From contig NC_061062.1 in NCBI RefSeq assembly GCF_021917145.1, forward strand, positions 7,186,902 through 7,250,901: a DNA stretch of 64,000 nucleotides. Direction: 5' to 3'. Positions 57,888 to 64,000 of the stretch are shown here, one piece after another (positions within the stretch are counted from its first letter, which is position 1; every line of letters begins with the position of its first letter). The stretch is from Hypomesus transpacificus. Its lineage: Eukaryota > Chordata > Actinopteri > Osmeriformes > Osmeridae. Below the pieces are notes generated by a model, which saw only the letters and a list, made by a program, of their open reading frames with translations, ran no database searches and was not told the DNA's origin. The translations under genes were made by a program, and so were the position numbers.

Positions 57888-59076
57888 ATGAAAATGCCTA
57901 GACAGAAGAAAAAATACAACGTGCGCTTCCCACCTGTAAGTAACCAAACCTTTAGGCCAGACACTAACAACAGCCTACTTTCTCCAGGTGACCGTTTCCT
58001 CTCTCCATGCAGGGTCGCATTAAGAAAATTATGCAGAGAGATACTGAGGTGGGGAAAATGGCTGCTGCAGTTCCTGTGATAATATGTATCCTTTAGGTAT
58101 GTTAAATGCTTACTCGGTCAATTAGTTCAATTGGGTTTCTGTCATTGATCTGGTGAAGTTGATGCGAATATAAGCGTCAGTAATGTGTACCACGGAGGCG
58201 TAGATTTCGTTAAGCTTAGGTGTCATCATACATGAGCGTAGGTAACAAACATACACACCACTGATGTAGCCTACCTAGCCTACTGTCTTTAACTACGGAC
58301 ATCAGCACGGGCTGTGGAACTGTTTGTGGCATCACTGCTGACGAAGACCTGGGTGATCACCCAGTCGAAGCGCAGTAGAGTCTTGTCCATCGCTCACATG
58401 TAAGTATCAACCCCCTTGGCCCAACCATGTGATCTGTGGGTATTTCTGGAGCCCTGGCTCTGTGACATGCTTGTAAAACGGGCTATACAAAGAACATTTG
58501 ATTTGATACTTCTACCTTTTAATTTGGTGTCTGTACAGGAAGCAGTGTGTGGAGTCAGAGAAGCTCTTTGACTTCCTGAAGAACATGACTGAGCATGTTC
58601 GATCCATGTCAACCCAGGGTGAGACCGGTGTGAAGGGGAAGTGGCTATTTAGGTAAGAGAAACCGTCATAGTATACAGTCATTTTCTGTTGACCAAAAAT
58701 CTGAATTTGGAATGGGGATAGCTCAGTGGTTAGAGAATGAGATGGCAGACTTAGAGGTCACAGGTTCAGTCCACTCAGTACATCACTGTGGTTAAAAGTG
58801 CTTGGTAAATGAATGTGTTGTTCCTAATTGCATCTGGCCCCTCGCAGAAGGAAACAGCAGGATCCTTCTGCCAAACAGCATGACGCTGGAGAGAAGTCAA
58901 ACAACAACAGTTCCAGGGTGGGTATTACCCTCTGAACATGAACATGCAGTGTTTCTGACTTCAGAGCAGGATCCCATATGTGTTGCTCTGTTGAAATGCT
59001 TGGTATGGCATAATGTCATCCTGTTTTTCAGGACATGGATTCAGATTTGTTTATCAGCTTGGGAGCTATTCTGTGA
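57888..59076 (+). CDS. DRAP1-like (NC2-alpha) histone-fold corepressor, short C-terminus
   Basis: Resembles DR1-associated protein 1, which pairs with DR1 (NC2-beta) through a histone fold and represses RNA polymerase II initiation by binding TBP-DNA. Exons: 57888-57935, 58013-58085, 58306-58399, 58539-58652, 58848-58917 and 59032-59076, all with GT-AG sites. From the second ATG (57894) the protein has 145 residues. The start MPRQKKKYNVRFPP and GRIKKIMQRDTEVGKMAAAV match DRAP1 closely. The rest of the fold is more diverged (SRAVELFVASLLTKTWVITQ; MKQCVESEKLFDFLKNM). The tail is short and ends MDSDLFISLGAIL, without the long acidic and Pro-rich tail of DRAP1 (205 residues in human). It is either a paralog or a divergent gene. 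Alternative start at 57888 adds two residues. Confidence 0.82.
58707..58812 (+). repeat. tRNA-derived SINE in a DRAP1-like intron
   Basis: GGGGATAGCTCAGTGGTTAG has an A-box form and AGGTTCAGTCC a B-box form, spaced as in a tRNA head. The end, AAAGTGCTTGGTAAATGA, resembles the tail of fish SINEs. It ends about 35 bp before the exon at 58848. Confidence 0.7.
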
Positions 59077-60271
59077 CGAGAACATTCATCTGTTATTGCT
59101 TAGGTAACACCTAAACCCTACAATGACATTTCTTTTAAATTATACATTTGTTTATTTATTCATGTGAAATCCAATCATTTGTAATGCCAGGGTGGCATTG
59201 TAAAAGTAAATGTGATATGTTTCTGATAAGTAAAATGTGAGAGTATTATTGTGAATGTGAGAGGCTCTGTTGCCAATATTGCTGAAAATAAATAACATGG
59301 TATTGTAAATTTTATAAACTATGAACAAAAATGTGCTATTTGTAAATACCCAAATGGAGAAAATATGAACCATTAAACAACAAGGCAGGATTGATCATCT
59401 TTGTTGCTTTTCTAGTTGGATTATGCTGTTGAAAACATTGTTGTATATCTGATTACAGATGGATCATTTGTCCACTGGGGCTGCAACAAAACAACCTGTT
59501 ACATGACATTCCAAATATTTGAAGTGTTCTTAATGATTCAAATGAGGGGTCCAAGTATTTAAGCAAACTTAAGACCCACAGAATAAAGAATATGCACAGA
59601 CAGTTCATTTCAACAATTTAATAATTTTCCAACAAATTACTGACAGATGATGCAAACCATAGTACTGCTGATGATTTGTTGTTAAACTGAGACACCTGTA
59701 GGCCAATCCAAGTGTCAAATATAGATATGTACTTTTTTGTCAAACAAATTGAAAAAGCCCCCTTAAAAGGTCTTTCAATCCTTAGACAGCACTTTCAGAC
59801 CAAATTAGTCTGAAAAGATGACAATCCTGTAAGATGTTCCAAATTCAGAGACCAGTCTCATGAACAGAACATTTTACGCTCTTTGAACGTGTAATTTAAC
59901 ACGGTTCATTTCAAAGATGAAAGATGAGTAAAAATAACATTTATTTTCAAAATAACAAGCATGACATTTCGATGAAACAAAAACCAACAACCAAACTATT
60001 GTTCCCTGTAATAACTCAATATCTAAATCTTGAGACCAATTCATTTTGTGGTTTGAATCATGTCAGTCTTCCCTCTGCTGCTTTTGAGACAAAGCTCCTT
60101 ATGTTCCTTACAGCAGTGGGAAATCACCTCTAAAATTCAAATACTTTATTTATATACAGCTACTGTATTTTTGCGCTTTAATCAATACCATAACCTTTCA
60201 GTTAGACATTTTGCGCATTAACCCTACCCCCCCCCCCCCCTCCCCAAAAAGACATAATACAATAATGGTCT
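59077..60271. other. 3' regions of the DRAP1-like and ahsa1 genes (convergent)
   Basis: AT-rich sequence. Plus-strand AATAAA at 59287-59292 and 59582-59587 can end the DRAP1-like transcript. Minus-strand AATAAA at 60150-60145 and 59945-59940 can end ahsa1. No further gene seen. A C run lies at 60227-60240. Confidence 0.5.
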
Positions 60272-63200
60272 TCAGTAGAGCCGTGCACCGTATCCAAAAG
60301 TCTGTTTGATGGAATCAAAGTAGTGTCTCTGCCATCCCTCCCTGGTCCTCTCCTCCTCGTTCTCTGGGACGCCCCGGCAGCACAGGGCCAGCTCCGTCTC
60401 ACTGCCGCGGTCCGACAAGCTCAGGGTCACCGTGGCATAATGCTCTGAAGAACGTTAGGGTCAGAGGAGAGGTCACGTTATGGGGTTCTGGATGTGCATG
60501 CCTGATGTGTGACTAAGCATGGGAGACTGAAATGTACATGGTGTTTATGACATCTTATCCATTTAGTAGACACTTACCCAAAGCAATGTACAATAATGTC
60601 AAGAAACTGTCAGTATTTTGCCCAGACACAGTGCAACAATATCATTACAACTACAATGTTTGATCCTTCTGATGATATGGTGTTGTTATTGTTGGCCTTT
60701 CCTATCTCAAATGCAATATGTTTACAAGACAACATCTTCAACTCAACAACACAACTTACCACTTGGCCAGGTGTTGTATCTCCACTTCATAACTATCCTC
60801 TCCTCAGGCACCTGAGCAATAGGAACAGGAGAGACGTTTACTAGGTGGTGTATCAGGAGAGAGGTGTACCAGGTGTACCAGGAGAGAGGTGTACCAGGAG
60901 AGAGGTGTACCAGGTGTACCAGGAGAGAGGTGTACCAGGTGTACCAGGAGAGAGGTGTACCAGGAGAGGTGAAGATAAGAGCCCTTTATGATCTTACTGG
61001 ACAGGAAAATATTCTTACCAGATCCTGGAATTCACCAATCACGTTCCCATCCAGCATACGGAATCTTCCACCCTTCTCTGCCTCCACAATTGCAGCAGCG
61101 TGGGTGAATGCCTGAACCATCTACTTATGCACGCAACAAACACACAGATTCAACTGAACCATCTACACACAGAGACAGATTAAATTGAACAATCTACCCA
61201 CACAGAGAGACTGATTCAACTGAACCATCTACACAGAGTGATTCAATTGAATATCTACAAACACTGACGAGACCAATTCAAAGATATGTCTCAGTAGCCA
61301 CAATGTCTATGTCCCAAATAATTCACATTAAGAGAATATCTCTGGAGTTTTGGCTTTGAACACATCTGACCTATGAACATGCAACTATGTTAACCCATGC
61401 AGGCCTATGAGAAAAGGTGTTACATATAGCTAAGCCTATGAGAACATTAGGTTTCATGAATGTCCATGATTTCCCAGCCAGTCGATCACCATGCTTATAT
61501 ATACCATCCAGGGTTTCCTTCCTGACTTGCAGTGAACTGTGGACTGGCACAGTACAGGTGTGTGAAGGTGCATCTCACCTCCTGGTTGAGGAATACTCTG
61601 TACAGCTCCTGTGGAGAAGTAAGGAATGTCTCTTTCAGGCTGAATTTACAGGTGGGGATCTTCACCCCGGCGTGGGCAGAGGGGGTGGAGCTGCTGGTGC
61701 CAATCTGTTACAGTAGAGGACACAGTGGTTGGAGTACACATACACAATGGTTATTAAGAAGATATTCTTCATCCTCTGATGCTGAGATTAGCTGCACCAA
61801 CCTGAGTTTTGTTCACGCTGGCTCTGGACTGTGAGGTATGCTGGAACATGCCATTGGCCGTTGGCAAGATCATGCCCTGGGTGAACTCTGCAACGACACA
61901 GCGGGACGTTCACAGTAGGGGTTGACCGATTATCGGCGTGGCCAAATAGGCACCATTATTAAGCATTTTTATGGCCATCGGTATCGAAACTGATTTGACA
62001 ATATCATCTGTAATAATCGGCATCGGTCCTGAAAAACGCATATCGGTCAACCCCCTAGTTCACAGCACTCAGTATGAACCTATATCGTGGAATCATGTCT
62101 TCATTAAGCACACGCCCATCAAAGTGCTCTACCACTGGGCTAAACCCTGCACATCCTGGGTTATATGAGGAGCTATGAAAGCCAGTGAACATTGGGTGTC
62201 ATCCTGGATATATATGGACATTGTGGACAGTCTCACCTGTTTTAAGATAGCCAACGTAGCTCCCAAGCACTGCGCGGATCTTCTCTGTTCCTGTGCTTCT
62301 CATCAGAGCCAGCAGAGGAGTGTCCGGCTCATCTTTGCTCAGCGACACACTTATCTACCACAAAACCAAGAAACAGTAACGGTTTGGTTGACACATCTTG
62401 AGACTTTTAGAAAATACATACAAGGTTGTTGGTACTGCCCATCTCCCTGTGCTAGGTAGATCCCTTACTGACGCACCTAGCAGTGGGTTCAAATTAATAC
62501 ATTTGCTTTGTGTCCTCAACTCGACTCACGTCAAGGTCTTCCATTTCATTCTCATCAGACAGGTTTGGTACATCAATGCTGCCTTTGTACTTGACTCCCG
62601 TTTTTGACTCTCCTGGTGGACAAACATACATTATTTTAGCACCTCAAGAATGGGGAACATAGATTTCTGTGCAGATAGCAATCTCCATAAGCAATATGTA
62701 CCAAAACAGTTTTTTGTTTGCCAACCCTTCCTCCCAGACACACCTGTCCACGTAGCCTGGAGGTTCCACTCATAGAAGAAGATAAGCTTCCCTTTGCGAT
62801 TGTTGATAGAGGCCTCCCCTTCAACCTTGCTGACCTCCGTCACTTCCCCACTACCCTCCTCATTCTCCACTCTCACGCCCATCAGAAGAGATTTTAGTTT
62901 ATCTGAAGACCAGTTAGTAGCATCACGTTCAGTCCTGCAAAATCAAATAACATGTGTATAGATGGCAACAGTCTACTCTAATAACGACCCAAACCCATAT
63001 TTACTGCCACCTTTTTTTTCTTTACTACTGAGATACATACTCAAGTTCTCAATTGTTTAAAAAGGAGCCTCAATATTTCACGCTGCAACCTATGACCTAC
63101 ACTAGTATATTATAATTATGAGTACATTTGAGAATTATTTGGACGATGATCTTTTTTCCAAATTAAATGTTGGCTGCAGGCTAACTACGCATATAGCATT

Positions 63201-63714
63201 GCTAACTTAGCTAGTATGATGAAACCAGCCTTATTAAGGGACTGACAGGTATGCTACTATCTAACATGAATAACCTTGCAGTGTATTCATTAACCTATTT
63301 TCGTCAGTGATCTAATACATTTATCGCTAGCTAATTTACATTCTGTAATCTGGTAAACACTAGTAAATGCTGGTTCAGATACCACAAATAATTTAGCAGG
63401 CTAGGAAATTAGCTTTAGCTAGCTAGTGTTGGCTGGCGATATAGACTAGATGAATAAAATACACAACAGTAACTCTGGCTAATGCTTCTAATTGTTTTGC
63501 AGTATTGTATTGCTGGTTCGCAAGCTAAAGCACAAAGATAATTAGCTATCATGGATGACTTGATAGCTGACTGTCCTGTTACATTGCTTTAGCTGTTTAG
63601 TGAACCAAGTTAGCTTGCTAACGAGACAACTCACCAGTGCCAATTGTTGACATTAGTCGCGTCTGCTCTCTCCTCCACAATCCAACGAGGGTCCCCTTCT
63701 CCCCACTTTGCCAT
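60272..63714 (-). CDS. ahsa1: AHSA1, activator of Hsp90 ATPase
   Basis: Cytosolic Hsp90 co-chaperone (Aha1) that stimulates Hsp90 ATPase activity. Exons in transcript order: 63714-63635, 62934-62744, 62612-62530, 62354-62237, 61887-61802, 61704-61579, 61120-61019, 60811-60760 and 60444-60272. The total is 1011 bp (336 residues; human 338). The N-terminus (MAKWGEGDPRWIVEERADAT and NVNNWHWTERDATNW) includes the conserved NNWHW motif. The N-terminal Hsp90-binding domain follows (GEASINNRKGKLIFFYEW). A variable linker comes next (about residues 160-200), then the C-terminal AHSA1/START-like domain (TFLTSPQELYRVF; GGRFRMLDGNVIGEFQDL) and the end EGWQRHYFDSIKQTFGYGARLY. I cannot tell which teleost ahsa1 copy this is. 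Confidence 0.95.
60850..60970. repeat. Short tandem repeat in an ahsa1 intron
   Basis: Alternating GTGTACCAGGAGAGAG and GTGTACCAG units, about eight in all, between the exons at 60760-60811 and 61019-61120. Confidence 0.88.
61916..62057. mobile_element. hAT-type MITE with perfect 8-bp target-site duplication in an ahsa1 intron
   Basis: Terminal inverted repeats TAGGGGTTGACCGAT (left) and ATATCGGTCAACCCCCTA (right). The flanking 8-mer GTTCACAG is identical on both sides (61908-61915 and 62058-62065). The element is 142 bp and non-coding. Confidence 0.88.
62106..62150 (-). repeat. tRNA-like SINE fragment in an ahsa1 intron
   Basis: On the minus strand, TTTAGCCCAGTGGTAGAGCA has the A-box form of a tRNA head and GGGCGTGTGCTTAATGAAG follows. 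It lies about 50 bp from the MITE. Confidence 0.5.
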
Positions 63715-64000
63715 AGTTAGATAACTGTAGCCTCACACTTGTAGTATCGTTGGAAGAGAGAGCAGACCGCGCCACCGGTAACCGTTCACGACTGACTGAC
63801 AGGCCCGTTTCCTACTCTCGTTTAGCTGCCGATGTGCCGTAGAATTTGCTGGAAACGGAAACATGTTCCACGCACAAATATGTACCCAGTTGTTTCCGAA
63901 GATTGAGTTCCACATACTCCTCCGATACAATACTGTAGCTATATTGTCTGGTGCATTCATGACAATTTGTATTCCTAGCCTATTATCTATGTTACATTCT
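63715..64000. promoter_or_regulatory. ahsa1 upstream region
   Basis: Sequence upstream of the ahsa1 start codon to the end of the window, presumably carrying its promoter and 5' UTR. No specific motif was assigned. Confidence 0.35.

Noticed and set aside
58707-58775. tRNA-like sequence as a functional tRNA gene
   Set aside because: A and B boxes are present, but there is no complementary acceptor stem, and the tail matches SINEs.

Overview
The window is eukaryotic nuclear DNA, almost certainly from a ray-finned (teleost) fish. It has multi-exon genes with GT-AG introns, vertebrate-specific protein families, tRNA-derived SINEs, hAT-type DNA transposons and MITEs, and an unusually heavy load of minisatellites. 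No prokaryotic operon, CRISPR array, rRNA or free-standing tRNA gene was seen. I built gene models by hand from splice sites and reading phase. Each coding total below is an exact multiple of three, which supports the exon lists, but no model has been checked against transcripts or databases.

Layout. (1) 3-9675, + strand: the 3' part of an nsd2 (WHSC1) H3K36 methyltransferase gene, followed by a 3' region with two minisatellites. (2) 13635-25841, - strand: jade1 (PHF17), convergent with nsd2; its first coding intron is almost entirely one 5.4-kb array of a 29-bp repeat. (3) 27852-30239, + strand: a hAT transposase gene of the ZMYM1-like/DUF4371 type, with a frameshift and no TTF zinc finger. 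(4) 31162-34017, - strand: an asmt-like methyltransferase (melatonin synthesis). (5) 36997-38733, - strand: pgrmc2. (6) 40423-52232, - strand: larp1b, with a repeat-built C-terminal tail. (7) 53514-57231, - strand: a single-domain phospholipase B1-like GDSL lipase. (8) 57888-59076, + strand: a short DRAP1-like (NC2-alpha) histone-fold protein. (9) 60272-63714, - strand: ahsa1, the Hsp90 ATPase activator.

The run jade1-pgrmc2-larp1b matches human 4q28.2, where the same three genes lie close together. This supports the paralog assignments (PGRMC2 rather than PGRMC1, LARP1B rather than LARP1). The asmt-like gene and the hAT element sit between jade1 and pgrmc2. The genes do not form one pathway. 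nsd2 and jade1 are both chromatin regulators with PHD fingers, larp1b acts in mRNA translation, ahsa1 in protein folding, and pgrmc2 binds heme at the ER and nuclear envelope.

I did not find an undescribed multi-gene system. The most interesting signals are sequence oddities within known genes. nsd2 has non-consensus residues in the AWS and SET domains, an expanded PHD finger and no recognisable HMG box. The asmt-like gene has a splice donor amplified as a 40-bp tandem repeat. larp1b has a coding minisatellite. The jade1 array has higher-order structure.
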